64,000 bases of DNA from Pontimicrobium aquaticum (GCF_005047595.1 NZ_SUPL01000008.1:88854-152853); one strand, 5' to 3'; positions 18,246 through 27,521 are shown, numbered from the stretch's first letter. Numbers and translations are program-made. The notes: generated from the sequence alone by a model not told the origin.

Positions 18246-19587
18246 GTTAAGAAAACATAATAATGAACTTTTTTTAATGCTTTTGCATTTAGCATTAGGG
18301 ATTGTAATTTATACCATACCATTTAGCTCAAAACTGGTAAGTCTTGCAGTGGTGTTTTTATCGATTTTTATAGTATTGGTTGCTAAAAATAAGGTGTTAG
18401 CGGTACTTATAGCCTGTGCTTACGTTGCGACAAGCGATGTGTTTTTTAGAATGACTGGCGGATTGGTATTTTATGAGCTTCATAAGTATTTATTGATTGT
18501 TTTGGTCCTTATAGGATTTGTGTTCGATCAAGTACGAGTAAAAGGACAAGTGTATTTAATCTATGTTGGGTTATTATTATTGACGATTGTTTTTACATCT
18601 TATGACTATACGGATGCCGTTAGAAAAATGATAGCTTTTAACCTTGCGGGACCTGTATCTCTGGGAATAGTGGCATTTTACTTTTATAAGAAGAAAGTCA
18701 CGATGCAGCAATTAAGTAAAGTATTGTTTTTTGCCCTCTTACCTGTCATTTCGTTAGTGGTGTATCTGTTTTTATATTCACCGAGTGTTAAAGATGTTGT
18801 AACAAATACAGAGTCTAATTTTGCGACTTCAGGAGGATTTGGCCCTAATCAAGTAGCCACTATTCTAGGGGTAGGTATGTTTATTCTGTTTGCAAGATTA
18901 TTGTTTAATAAGTTTAAGGGAATTCAATCAGTTTTGGAGTTGCTACTTCTTGGGTTTATAAGTTTTAGAGGCATAGTGACATTTTCACGTGGTGGTATAT
19001 TTACTGCTATAGCAGCAATGATAATACTAATTATATTAACATATTTGAGAGGCAAAAGAACATTTCGCTCTAAGGTGTTAATAGTACTGTTTTGGACGAT
19101 CACCCTAGCAGCATTGGTCTGGTTATTGGCAGCCAACAGAACATCTGGTCTCATAGAGAATAGGTATGCCAATAAAAATGCAATGGGTGTTGAAAAGGAA
19201 GATGTGTCTACAGGTCGAAAAGTTCTATTTTTAACAGAACTGGATGCATTTATCGAAAGCCCTATTGTAGGTATAGGTGTTGGTAAAAACAAAGCGTATC
19301 GCTTTGATAAAACAGGTAAGGTGGCAGCTTCGCATAATGAGATTAGCCGCTTACTGGCAGAACATGGTGCTTTAGGAATTTTGGCCTTATCTATATTGGT
19401 TTTTTTACCGCTTTTACTTAGAATAGAGAATAGTAAAAATATCTACTTTTACTCTTTTTTTATTATGTGGTTTTTAACGATCAATCACTCTGCTATGCGA
19501 ATAGCCTTTCCTTCGTTTATTTATGGATTATGCTTGTTAGATGTTACCTTTCCTAAGAAAGTAAATGTGAAAACTCAATCTAGTTAA
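18238..19587 (+). CDS. O-antigen ligase / Wzy-type polymerase family membrane protein
   Basis: Polytopic inner-membrane protein, 449 residues, with about ten to twelve hydrophobic segments. A loop after residue 300 contains the ED..TGRKVLF..ELDAFIESPIVGIGVGKN pattern and then SHNEISRLLAEHGALG near residue 365, both typical of the Wzy_C/O-antigen ligase superfamily. Such proteins either polymerise lipid-linked repeat units or ligate the glycan to lipid A core; sequence reading does not distinguish them. Being the only such gene in the locus and embedded among glycosyltransferases favours a Wzy-like polymerase. It overlaps the upstream GT4 by 8 bases. Confidence 0.87.
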   Translation: MNRLRKHNNELFLMLLHLALGIVIYTIPFSSKLVSLAVVFLSIFIVLVAKNKVLAVLIACAYVATSDVFFRMTGGLVFYELHKYLLIVLVLIGFVFDQVRVKGQVYLIYVGLLLLTIVFTSYDYTDAVRKMIAFNLAGPVSLGIVAFYFYKKKVTMQQLSKVLFFALLPVISLVVYLFLYSPSVKDVVTNTESNFATSGGFGPNQVATILGVGMFILFARLLFNKFKGIQSVLELLLLGFISFRGIVTFSRGGIFTAIAAMIILIILTYLRGKRTFRSKVLIVLFWTITLAALVWLLAANRTSGLIENRYANKNAMGVEKEDVSTGRKVLFLTELDAFIESPIVGIGVGKNKAYRFDKTGKVAASHNEISRLLAEHGALGILALSILVFLPLLLRIENSKNIYFYSFFIMWFLTINHSAMRIAFPSFIYGLCLLDVTFPKKVNVKTQSS

Positions 19588-19592
19588 CTTTT

Positions 19593-20600
19593 ATGATATT
19601 ATATATTGGAAATAATTTAAAGTCTAAGTTAACAAACCAAACCACGTTAACGCTACTGAGTAACTTGCTGAGAGATGAAGGTTATTTAGTGAAGATTTCT
19701 TCGTCAATAAATAATCCGTTTTTAAGATTAATATCAATGCTTTGGGCTATTATTACCTATCGTAGAAAAACTGATTATGTACTGATAGATACTTACAGCA
19801 CAAAAAATTTCTACTATGCATTGGTCACCAGTCAGTTGTGTAGAATACTAAAGCTAAAATACATCCCTATACTTCATGGAGGGAATTTACCTTATAGATT
19901 AGACAAATCACAGAAACTAAGTAAACTCATCTTTATGAATTCATATATTAATGTTGCTGTTTCAAAATATTTAGAACATGAATTTGATAAAAGAGGGTAC
20001 AAATCTGTTTTCATTCCAAATGTTTTAGAAATTGAAAATTATACGTTTCAAAAAAGGGAGATTTCTACTCCTAAGCTGCTATATGTACGAGCGTTTGCAA
20101 GTATTTATAATCCAGAAATGGCAATTAAGGTGTTATATGAAGTTAAAAAAGAATATCCTGACGCACTATTATGTATGGTTGGACCTGAAAAAGACAATTC
20201 ATTTAATTCTTGTAAAGCTTTGGCTAAAAAGTTTGGTATTGAAAACAGCATAGAATTTACGGGAATGTTGCCAAAAAAAGAATGGCATGAAAAGTCTAAA
20301 GATTATAATATTTTTATAAATACAACAAATATTGATAATGCACCTGTTAGTGTTATAGAAGCCATGGCTTTAGGTTTGCCAATAGTGTCAACAAATGTTG
20401 GTGGTTTGCCTTTTTTAATAGAGAATAATAACACAGGAATTCTTGTAAACAAAAACGATATAAAAGCCATGGCAAATGCTATAAGCTCTCTTTGTAAAAA
20501 CCAAGAAACAGTCAATTATTTAACAATGAACGCAAGAAAACAGGTTAATGAATATGATTGGAGTAAAGTTAAAACTTTGTGGCATAATATATTGCAATAG
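19593..20600 (+). CDS. Glycosyltransferase family 4
   Basis: GT4 enzyme of 335 residues. The acceptor domain has PILHGGNLPYRLDKS near residue 90. The donor domain begins at LLYVRAFASIYNPEMAI near residue 162, with LCMVGPEKD and IEFTGMLPKKEW after it. The EX7E block is DNAPVSVIEAMALGLPIV near residue 250, followed by STNVGGLPFLIE. It lies five bases downstream of the polymerase-like gene and 53 bases upstream of the initiating sugar transferase, the largest gap in the locus after the first two genes. Confidence 0.9.
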   Translation: MILYIGNNLKSKLTNQTTLTLLSNLLRDEGYLVKISSSINNPFLRLISMLWAIITYRRKTDYVLIDTYSTKNFYYALVTSQLCRILKLKYIPILHGGNLPYRLDKSQKLSKLIFMNSYINVAVSKYLEHEFDKRGYKSVFIPNVLEIENYTFQKREISTPKLLYVRAFASIYNPEMAIKVLYEVKKEYPDALLCMVGPEKDNSFNSCKALAKKFGIENSIEFTGMLPKKEWHEKSKDYNIFINTTNIDNAPVSVIEAMALGLPIVSTNVGGLPFLIENNNTGILVNKNDIKAMANAISSLCKNQETVNYLTMNARKQVNEYDWSKVKTLWHNILQ

Positions 20601-20653
20601 TATGTTGCACAAAAACTATTTTACTTAGTATATTTAACACGTTAAAAAATACA

Positions 20654-22048
20654 ATGTCAAAACATAAGGGAATCCATTTCGAAGTTTCTGAACGTAAGGT
20701 ACTTTTACGTGTTTTTGATATACTTATTGTATTACTAGCGCTTGAATTAATAGGATACTATTTTCAGTTTGATTACTTTTTAGTAACTAAAGAGCAATGG
20801 TTGTGGTCCCTTATTTTAGGATGTTATTTAACAGTTTTTGGTACTATTTTCGAGTTGTATGATCTTAAGCAATCCAGTAAGCTGGATTCCACATTCAAGA
20901 ACATTGTAATTACAGTATCGGTTACTGTTTTATTTTATCTCTTTACACCAATAATAACACCAGTATTACCAGATCATCGTATTGAGATTCTATACTTTTA
21001 CCTTGCTATTATTATAGCTGTTTTTATTTGGCGTTATGCTTATGTAACCTTTATTACGTCTCCAAGGTTTTACAAAAAAGTAATTGTGCTTGGAGAGGTG
21101 TCAAACATTGAAAACCTTGTTAATGCTTTTACAACTTCTGATCCTAATTATAGAATTATTGGTTACATAAATAGTAATATCTCTAGTAATGAAAGTGTAA
21201 AGTTTAAAGGGTTAAAAGAATTTAGCGCTGGTAACCTTCAAAAAACCATACGAGAAGAAGGAGTATCTGAAATAGTGATAGCCATAAATGATTCAGAAAC
21301 TATTACACCATATATTTATAACGAATTAACTCATCTTCTTGATAAAGGGCTTACCATTAGAGAATATACTCAAGTTTTTGAAGAAATTACAAAGCGTGTT
21401 CCAGTACAGTTTGTTGGTAAAGACTTCTATAAATATTTTCCATTTAGCAGAAGTAATCAAAACAAATTATACCTGCTTTACCATCGATTGATGGATATTG
21501 TTTGTTCGGTTTTAGGGATTTTATTCGGAATAATTCTTTTACCCTTTATAGTTATTGGTAATTTAATAGGAAACACAGGAAAGCTATTTTACATACAAAC
21601 TCGCGTTGGTAAAAACGGCAGGCCATTTAAAATTTATAAGTTTAGAACCATGATACAAGATGCCGAAAAAGATGGTATGAAATGGGCAGATAAAAATGAC
21701 ATTAGAGTTACTGTATTTGGACGGTTTTTAAGGCGATCACGTTTAGATGAGATTCCTCAATTTTTAAATGTATTAAAAGGTGATATGAGTATTATTGGTC
21801 CTAGACCAGAACGCCCTTTATTTGTTAAGGAGCTTTCAAAAGTGATTCCGTTTTATGAAACGCGGCATACCATAAAACCAGGTTTATCTGGTTGGGCGCA
21901 AGTAAATACGCGTTATGGTTCGTCTATTGAAGATAGTTTGGTAAAATTACAATACGATTTATATTATATTAAGCATCGAAGCTTCTTTTTAGATGTAAAT
22001 ATTATTGTAAAAACCTTGAGTACCATGGTGTATTATCGAGGACAATAA
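20654..22048 (+). CDS. Polyprenyl-phosphate sugar-1-phosphate transferase (WcaJ/WbaP-like)
   Basis: Initiating enzyme that moves a sugar-1-phosphate from a UDP-sugar to undecaprenyl phosphate in the inner membrane. The 464 residues contain about four transmembrane helices (residues 15-140), a Rossmann-like domain (KVIVLGEV near residue 144) and a further helix near 285. The C-terminal bacterial sugar-transferase domain has FKIYKFRTM, RFLRRSRLDEIPQFLNVLKGD, IGPRPERP and KPGLSGWAQV. The length and architecture match the exopolysaccharide polyprenyl glycosylphosphotransferase family. It is the last plus-strand gene of the locus and meets a convergent gene 12 bases later. Which sugar it transfers is unknown. 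Confidence 0.93.
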   Translation: MSKHKGIHFEVSERKVLLRVFDILIVLLALELIGYYFQFDYFLVTKEQWLWSLILGCYLTVFGTIFELYDLKQSSKLDSTFKNIVITVSVTVLFYLFTPIITPVLPDHRIEILYFYLAIIIAVFIWRYAYVTFITSPRFYKKVIVLGEVSNIENLVNAFTTSDPNYRIIGYINSNISSNESVKFKGLKEFSAGNLQKTIREEGVSEIVIAINDSETITPYIYNELTHLLDKGLTIREYTQVFEEITKRVPVQFVGKDFYKYFPFSRSNQNKLYLLYHRLMDIVCSVLGILFGIILLPFIVIGNLIGNTGKLFYIQTRVGKNGRPFKIYKFRTMIQDAEKDGMKWADKNDIRVTVFGRFLRRSRLDEIPQFLNVLKGDMSIIGPRPERPLFVKELSKVIPFYETRHTIKPGLSGWAQVNTRYGSSIEDSLVKLQYDLYYIKHRSFFLDVNIIVKTLSTMVYYRGQ

Positions 22049-22059
22049 TCTACCTATTT

Positions 22060-23220
22060 TTAGTTGTAAAATTTCAGAAGAAAAACATATCGTATTATTA
22101 ACGCTATAAAAAGCGGAATTAATCCAATTGCAAATACTTGCACACCAATTATCCAATGTAGTGTTAAAAGACAAAATAGGATTACTAAAAACTTTAAGTA
22201 TTTCTTAAACCAATCATTAGGTGTCTTTTTTAATACTTGTCTAATAGCTAATAAATTTAAAGGTACAGCCCACAATAAGTTATAGTTGTTTGCAGTAGCT
22301 GTATGGTCTGTAGCAAACCAAAGTAGTAATAAAAATACACCTATTAAACCAGTAACTGAGAATAAACCAATATCTAACTTCTTGTTTCTAACACCTTTTT
22401 TATAATCTTTATAGGTAAGCCATATAATAAGCATTCCTAGAAGTCCAAAAATCATTAAAGGACTCATTAAAAATAAACTAGAAATAGGTCTGTCTCTTTT
22501 TTCATAAAGCGAACGCGATTGTTTTACAAGAGGTTTGTTGGAATTTGCAAACGTAGCTTTTTCAAAAAAGGCATAAATGTATTTTGGTAAAAACATATGC
22601 TCTTCTGGAGTGGCAGTTTTATCTATAACGGAACCTAAAGCCACATCAATACCTAGACTTCCCCAAGAATTTTTATTAACATGTTCATGTATTAAGGCTC
22701 TAAATGTTTTAGGATTAAAATTATCAGGTTGATTAAAAATTATGGACTCATCGAGCGACATCTTTAATACGTCTTTCATTTTGGTAGCACAATTATCATA
22801 AAAGAAATCGTAGAGATAATATATGTTTTCAGGCTTTGCATTATTAAGTAAAAAATTAAAAACTTGTTGTTTCTGTGCTTGAGTTAAGTCTAAAATTTGT
22901 TCGTCAATCGATCTGTTTTGCGAAATATAGAATTGAAAAAAATTATCATAAGAATTATGGGACAACTTATAGTTTAGCTTGCCTTGAGCGAATTTTAAGT
23001 AAAAGTTTGGTGTGTCAAAGTCAAACGTTCCATAATTAAATACTTCGTCTATTTGTCTTCCTTTATCTCGAACTCTAAAACCATTATGTCCAAAAGCATC
23101 CATTAATAATGTTCCAGGACCAACAGTAAGCACACTTATTTCAGCTTGATCTGAAAGTTTTAATTGCGCATTCGCTACGGTAGAACAAAGAAGAAATAGT
23201 AAAAGTAGCTTTATCCTCAT
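22060..23220 (-). CDS. DUF4105-family exported membrane protein
   Basis: A 386-residue protein with an N-terminal signal sequence (MRIKLLLLFLLCSTVANAQ) and a DUF4105-type domain over residues 25-230. Recognisable segments are LLMDAFGHNGFRVRD, the EVFNYGTFDFDTPNFYLKF block and YYLYDFFYDNCATKM with a conserved cysteine. Four or five hydrophobic helices follow in the C-terminal 130 residues. The family is widespread in Bacteroidota and I know of no established biochemical role. Its start overlaps the stop of the PorV/PorQ-like gene by one base (TAATG), so the two are co-transcribed and both products go to the envelope. Confidence 0.85.
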   Translation of the reverse strand: MRIKLLLLFLLCSTVANAQLKLSDQAEISVLTVGPGTLLMDAFGHNGFRVRDKGRQIDEVFNYGTFDFDTPNFYLKFAQGKLNYKLSHNSYDNFFQFYISQNRSIDEQILDLTQAQKQQVFNFLLNNAKPENIYYLYDFFYDNCATKMKDVLKMSLDESIIFNQPDNFNPKTFRALIHEHVNKNSWGSLGIDVALGSVIDKTATPEEHMFLPKYIYAFFEKATFANSNKPLVKQSRSLYEKRDRPISSLFLMSPLMIFGLLGMLIIWLTYKDYKKGVRNKKLDIGLFSVTGLIGVFLLLLWFATDHTATANNYNLLWAVPLNLLAIRQVLKKTPNDWFKKYLKFLVILFCLLTLHWIIGVQVFAIGLIPLFIALIIRYVFLLKFYN

Positions 23221-24287
23221 TATCTAAAAATACTAAAATCTAGTTTCACTGAAAATACATTTGAATACAAAGCAGCACTTTGGTCGCCTATATCTGTAAA
23301 GGCGTAATCAATTTGAATACCTCTATATTTAAAACCAACACCAAAATTTGGCTGGAAACTTAATTGTTCAGTATTATCTATTTGAGTTTCATTTTGAAAA
23401 TTTCCTAAGCCTGCACGTAAAAACACTATATCAGTATAGCCAAATTCAAAACCTAAAGCTGGATTAATACTAGCGAACGAGGTTGATATAATATCGTTGT
23501 TTTCTGCAAATCTAATATTTAAATCTAGTTCGGTTCTAAGTGTATAATCGTAATTAAACTCAAATAATTTAGACATGCCTATTTGCATTTTAGGTAGCGT
23601 GATTTCAGTCCCTTCAGGAGCTTCTTGATTTTCTCCTGGAATAGCATTTTGTATGTCTGCTAGTTTATCCTCATCAATTGCCCAAGCATTAAATGTGGTT
23701 GTAATATCTCTTATCATGACTCCAAATTGCCAATCGTTACGTTGAAACTGTACACCTAAATCGAGTCCGAATCCCCAAGAAGAGGCAAAGTCTCCAATAA
23801 CACGACGAATTACTTTCGCATTCACTCCATAGTTTAAACCTTCAACAGGTAATTGTCGCGCATAAGAAAAAGTAAACCCATAATCGGCAGCCGAAAATAA
23901 GTTAATGTTATCGTAATTTACATTGCCTTGTTCATCAATAAGTTGTGTGGTGTCCAGAATATCATCAACTCCAAAGCGAATTATAGAAATACCAACAGCA
24001 CTTCTATCATCTAGAGGTTTTGCAAAGGCTATGTAGTTGTAATTAGCAATGTTTGCAAAGTAGCTTGAATGCATTAATGCTATTTGGTTGTCTTCTAAAT
24101 GAACCAAACCAGCAGGATTCCAATAGCCAGAATTTACATCATTTGATGTGGCTACCACAGCATTACTCATACCAAGTGCAGCAGCATCTACACCAATATT
24201 CATAAACTCATTTGAGTATTTTCTTGCTGTTTGTGCCGAAACAAGGCTTACACATAAAATAAATAGCGATGCTAAATATGTTTTCAA
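23220..24287 (-). CDS. PorV/PorQ-family outer-membrane protein
   Basis: Predicted outer-membrane beta-barrel related to PorV/PorQ, proteins associated with type IX secretion, about 355 residues with a signal peptide ending in SLVSAQ. Diagnostic features are the N-terminal EFMNIGVDAAALGMSNAVVA and GYWNPAGLVHLE blocks shared by this family, and alternating strands to a C-terminal aromatic-rich strand. The longest frame begins with a TTG at 24308. That TTG lies inside a CATCTTTG sequence resembling a -7 promoter box, so I prefer the TTG at 24287, which gives a normal signal peptide (MKTYLASLFIL). It is not necessarily the secretion-system subunit itself; paralogues are common. Confidence 0.82.
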   Translation of the reverse strand: MKTYLASLFILCVSLVSAQTARKYSNEFMNIGVDAAALGMSNAVVATSNDVNSGYWNPAGLVHLEDNQIALMHSSYFANIANYNYIAFAKPLDDRSAVGISIIRFGVDDILDTTQLIDEQGNVNYDNINLFSAADYGFTFSYARQLPVEGLNYGVNAKVIRRVIGDFASSWGFGLDLGVQFQRNDWQFGVMIRDITTTFNAWAIDEDKLADIQNAIPGENQEAPEGTEITLPKMQIGMSKLFEFNYDYTLRTELDLNIRFAENNDIISTSFASINPALGFEFGYTDIVFLRAGLGNFQNETQIDNTEQLSFQPNFGVGFKYRGIQIDYAFTDIGDQSAALYSNVFSVKLDFSIFR

Positions 24288-24305
24288 AAGGCAATTTCTT
24301 TTATG

Positions 24306-24313
24306 CAAAGATG
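24306..24313 (-). promoter_or_regulatory. Possible -7 element for the PorV-like/DUF4105 pair
   Basis: On the minus strand this reads CATCTTTG, one mismatch from the Bacteroidota -7 consensus TANNTTTG, and is followed by CA as in many such promoters. It lies about 20 bases upstream of the preferred TTG start at 24287. No convincing -33 TTTG is visible at the usual spacing, so this is tentative. Confidence 0.35.
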
Positions 24314-24414
24314 CACAATATTTTTCAACCTTTTAAACTCTAAATTAGATTAGATATTGTTCTTTTTTTAGAGTTGAACCCAAATAGTTTATTATTTTTA
24401 CTTCACTAAATGTT

Positions 24415-25164
24415 TTGAGTTTGATTAAGCACATTCCTAATTTTATAACACTTTTAAATCTTTTTTGCGGAAGTATTGCTGTAATTTTTGCAGTTAATGG
24501 TTCTTTAGTTACTGCATCGTTCTTTGCATTTCTTGGTATTTTCTTTGATTTTTTTGATGGCTTAGTGGCTAGAAAACTCAATGCACAGAGTGGCTTAGGA
24601 TTGCAATTGGACTCTTTAGCTGATATGGTCACTAGCGGATTAGTACCTGGAATTGTGATGTTTCAGTTATTAAGTTTGTCAAGTGGTGATTTAAATTGGT
24701 TTGAAAACACAAATGAATGGACTAATTCTATGCAATGGATAGGTTTTAAAATTCAATTACTTCCTTTAATGGGATTGTTAATAACATTGGCATCTGCCTA
24801 TCGTTTGGCAAACTTTAACATAGACGATAACCAAACCGATAGTTTTATTGGCTTGCCAACACCAGCAAATACCTTACTTATCTTATCGTTTCCGTTAATT
24901 ATGGAATTTCAAAATAACGATATAATGAATTCCATGATTTTAAATAAGTGGTTTTTAATAGCTGTAACACTTGTGAGTTGTTATTTGCTAAACGCTAATA
25001 TTAAATTGTTGGCTTTAAAATTTAAAACATGGAATTTTCAAGACAATGCAGCAAGATATACACTTATACTATTTGCTGTTGTATTGTTAATTGTATTGCA
25101 ATTTGCTGCCATTCCATTAATTATAATTGTCTATATTATTTTATCTCTTTTTAACAAGAACTAA
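24415..25164 (+). CDS. pssA: CDP-diacylglycerol-serine O-phosphatidyltransferase
   Basis: Inner-membrane enzyme that makes phosphatidylserine from CDP-diacylglycerol and serine, the precursor of phosphatidylethanolamine. The CDP-alcohol phosphatidyltransferase signature is complete: DGLVAR, then eight residues to G, then D...D (GLQLDSLAD), spanning residues about 44-66. Seven or so hydrophobic helices fill the rest of the 249 residues. The start is TTG at 24415; the ATG at 24410 is out of frame and stops after one codon. It is divergent from the PorV-like gene and three bases upstream of the DUF808 gene. Confidence 0.92.
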   Translation: MSLIKHIPNFITLLNLFCGSIAVIFAVNGSLVTASFFAFLGIFFDFFDGLVARKLNAQSGLGLQLDSLADMVTSGLVPGIVMFQLLSLSSGDLNWFENTNEWTNSMQWIGFKIQLLPLMGLLITLASAYRLANFNIDDNQTDSFIGLPTPANTLLILSFPLIMEFQNNDIMNSMILNKWFLIAVTLVSCYLLNANIKLLALKFKTWNFQDNAARYTLILFAVVLLIVLQFAAIPLIIIVYIILSLFNKN

Positions 25165-25167
25165 ACT

Positions 25168-26049
25168 ATGGCCTCAGGATTTTTTGCACTACTTGACGAT
25201 ATTTCGGTGCTTATGGACGATGTAGTCACCATGAGTAAAATTACTACCAAAAAAACCGCAGGAATTTTAGGAGACGACTTAGCAGTTAATGCCGAAAAAG
25301 CCTCAGGATTTGTATCGTCTAGAGAGTTACCTGTATTATGGGCAATTACCAAAGGATCGTTTTTAAATAAGTTGATTATTCTACCAATTGCCTTTTTGTT
25401 AAGTGCTTTTTTGCCTTGGGTAGTCACTGTTATTTTATTACTAGGAGCTATTTATTTAGCCTTTGAAGGTGCTGAAAAAATCTACGAATACTTTGTACCA
25501 CATAAGCATGAAGCTCATACTGTAAAATCTGAAGGTTTATCGAAAGCAGATATTTTAAACCTAGAGAAAAAGAAAATAAAATCGGCTATTATCACCGATT
25601 TTATATTGTCTGTTGAAATTGTCATTATTGCACTAGGAACAGTTATAGAAAAACCATTATTAACTCAAATACTAGTAGTGACTATAGTAGCCATTATCGC
25701 TACGGTAGGAGTGTATGGTATTGTAGCCTTAATTGTAAGAATGGATGATTTAGGATTGAGATTGGTACAAATGAGTAATGGTAATAAAAACGGATTACAT
25801 TTTATTGGTAAACTATTAGTTAATGCTTTGCCATTAATAATTAAATCATTGTCTGTTATAGGTACAATTGCATTGCTACTAGTTGCTGGTGGTATTTTTG
25901 TTCATAATATTGAATATTTTCATCACTTTCTTGAAACGTGGCCAAGTATTTTAAGAGATTTTGTAATTGGCTTAGGTGTTGGGATTTTGGCACTTATTGT
26001 GTTTAAGTTGGTTAAGGGTTTTGTTAAATATTTAAAGAAGGATAAATAA
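25168..26049 (+). CDS. DUF808 (YedI-like) inner-membrane protein
   Basis: A 293-residue polytopic membrane protein. The N-terminal ASGFFALLDDISVLMDDVV..SK.TTKKTAGILGDDLAVNAEKASGF pattern is highly characteristic of the DUF808/YedI family, followed by six or more hydrophobic segments and a short basic tail. Its molecular function is not established. It begins three bases after pssA and is probably co-transcribed with it. A 9-bp hairpin (26061-26081) lies just downstream. Confidence 0.88.
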   Translation: MASGFFALLDDISVLMDDVVTMSKITTKKTAGILGDDLAVNAEKASGFVSSRELPVLWAITKGSFLNKLIILPIAFLLSAFLPWVVTVILLLGAIYLAFEGAEKIYEYFVPHKHEAHTVKSEGLSKADILNLEKKKIKSAIITDFILSVEIVIIALGTVIEKPLLTQILVVTIVAIIATVGVYGIVALIVRMDDLGLRLVQMSNGNKNGLHFIGKLLVNALPLIIKSLSVIGTIALLLVAGGIFVHNIEYFHHFLETWPSILRDFVIGLGVGILALIVFKLVKGFVKYLKKDK

Positions 26050-26060
26050 CTTATTGTTTT

Positions 26061-26081
26061 TTGTCTTGTTCGACAAGACAA
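26061..26081. terminator. Hairpin downstream of the DUF808 gene
   Basis: TTGTCTTGT pairs perfectly with ACAAGACAA across a TCG loop. It is flanked by T's on the left and by GAAAA on the right, so it could stop transcription best on the minus strand and less well on the plus strand, where no proper T-run follows. Confidence 0.45.
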
Positions 26082-26283
26082 GAAAACTAAATTTTTAAAA
26101 AAAAGGTAAAAAAGTCAATTTCATTTTTGAAAAATGAAAATATTCCAAAGATTGCAGATAATATTTCTAAGATGTTCCAAACCATTTTCAAATTTAATAA
26201 AGAAAGACTTTAATACATTTAAATTTATTGAGTAGTTTTTCACAATTTATACTTTTCTAAAATAAAAAATTAATACTACTCTT

Positions 26284-26308
26284 AGATTCTTCGTTACTCA
26301 AAATGACA
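26284..26308 (+). repeat. Dispersed intergenic repeat, copy 1
   Basis: AGATTCTTCG followed by TTACTCAAAATGACA. It shares its two halves (ATTCTTCG and CTCARAATGACA) with copies at 45109-45158 and, inverted, 63846-63872. All three lie in intergenic DNA. Similar short sequences are commonly scattered between genes in Flavobacteriaceae. Confidence 0.6.
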
Positions 26309-26359
26309 AAAAAGAGAAGGGAGAAATGATCAAACTCACAAATAAACGAATCAACGCTT

Positions 26360-27100
26360 TTAGAATTCCAATTTCTTCTTACGCAACTCAAAGTTCTGAC
26401 CTAAATACACTTTACGTACCATTTCATCGGCAGCGAGTTCTTCAGGTTTTCCAGCTTTAAGAATGCTTCCTTCAAACATTAAATAGGTTCTATCGGTAAT
26501 GGCTAAGGTTTCCTGTACATTGTGGTCGGTAATTAAAATGCCAATATTCTTTTTAGTAAGTTTAGCTACAATGCGTTGTATGTCTTCAACAGCCACAGGG
26601 TCAACGCCTGCAAAAGGTTCATCTAATAAAATAAAATTGGGGTCTGTTGCTAAAGCACGAGCAATTTCGGTACGACGACGCTCACCACCAGACAATAAAT
26701 CACCGCGACTTTTGCGTATATGTCCTAGTCCAAATTCTTCAATAAGCGATTCCATTTTATCGTGCTGTTCTTTTTTAGATAATTTAGTAAGCTGCAACAC
26801 GCTTAAAATATTTTCTTCAATACTTAATTTTCTAAAAACGGAGGCTTCTTGAGCTAAATATCCAATACCATTTTGTGCACGTTTGTACATTGGGTAATTT
26901 GTTATTTCGGTAGTGTCTAGAAATATGCTTCCACCATTAGGTTTTATTAAACCAACAATCATATAAAAAGAAGTAGTTTTACCAGCACCATTAGGTCCTA
27001 ATAGTCCAACAATCTCTCCTTGATTTACTTCAAGAGAAACGTCTTTTACAACTTTTCGTCCACTATAGGACTTCATTAAATTATTGGCTTTTAAAATCAT
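26360..27100 (-). CDS. lptB: LPS export ABC transporter ATP-binding protein
   Basis: Cytoplasmic ATPase of the Lpt machine that extracts lipopolysaccharide from the inner membrane. The 246 residues contain Walker A (GPNGAGKTT) near residue 35, a Q-loop in [20 protein letters not shown], the signature LSGGERRR near residue 138, Walker B ([13 protein letters not shown]) near 158 and the H-loop ITDHNVQE near 193. The QEASVFRKL and DHNV segments are typical of LptB rather than of amino-acid importers. It is the last gene of a minus-strand run with tatC and kdsD, the latter making the Kdo precursor of the same LPS, though 73 bases separate it from the AhpD-like gene. Confidence 0.95.
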   Translation of the reverse strand: MILKANNLMKSYSGRKVVKDVSLEVNQGEIVGLLGPNGAGKTTSFYMIVGLIKPNGGSIFLDTTEITNYPMYKRAQNGIGYLAQEASVFRKLSIEENILSVLQLTKLSKKEQHDKMESLIEEFGLGHIRKSRGDLLSGGERRRTEIARALATDPNFILLDEPFAGVDPVAVEDIQRIVAKLTKKNIGILITDHNVQETLAITDRTYLMFEGSILKAGKPEELAADEMVRKVYLGQNFELRKKKLEF

Positions 27101-27173
27101 ATACTTCTATTGAACGCTAAAAATAGTAAAAACATATAAGCTACTAGAATTGCGTGTTTAATTTTTATTTAAT

Positions 27174-27521
27174 TTAACCTTGTTGTTCTAGAGCATCCCA
27201 ATACTCGTAAGCACGACGTAAATGCGGAATTACAATAGTGCCTCCAACCAAAGTAGCAATACTTAAAGCTTCAACAACTTCTTCTTTGCTTAATCCTGCT
27301 TTATAACTATTCTCTAAATGATAACGAATACAATCGTCGCATCTTAACACAGCCGAAGCAACCAATCCGAGTAATTCTTTAGTTTTTACATCTAAAGCAC
27401 CAGCTTGATAGGCATTGGTGTCAAGGTTAAAAATGCGTTTTATTATTTTATTATTATCTGCTAAAATCTTATCATTCATTTTAGCACGATACTCGTTAAA
27501 TTCTTCAACTATATTAGGCAT
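27174..27521 (-). CDS. Carboxymuconolactone decarboxylase / AhpD-like protein
   Basis: A 115-residue all-helical protein of the CMD/AhpD fold. RCDDCIRYHLENSYKAG (residues 73-89) carries the paired cysteines and downstream histidine expected for a thiol-dependent peroxidase or alkylhydroperoxidase-like role, and EVVEALSIATLVGGT follows. The substrate is unknown. It overlaps tatC by 8 bases, so the two are translated together. Confidence 0.88.
   Translation of the reverse strand: MPNIVEEFNEYRAKMNDKILADNNKIIKRIFNLDTNAYQAGALDVKTKELLGLVASAVLRCDDCIRYHLENSYKAGLSKEEVVEALSIATLVGGTIVIPHLRRAYEYWDALEQQG

Larger units (their letters stand above)
26050..26359. other. 310-base gene-free gap with two dyads and a dispersed repeat
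   Basis: Between the DUF808 gene and the 3' end of lptB. It holds a perfect 9-bp hairpin with loop TCG (26061-26081), a 10-bp AT-rich palindrome around a single G (26119-26139) and one copy of a dispersed repeat (26284-26308). A 33-codon frame beginning with ATG at 26134 shows no protein features. Otherwise it is AT-rich and unremarkable. Confidence 0.6.

Noticed and set aside
26134..26235. 33-residue frame in the gap before lptB
   Set aside because: No ribosome-binding context, conserved motif or signal features; AT-rich chance frame.
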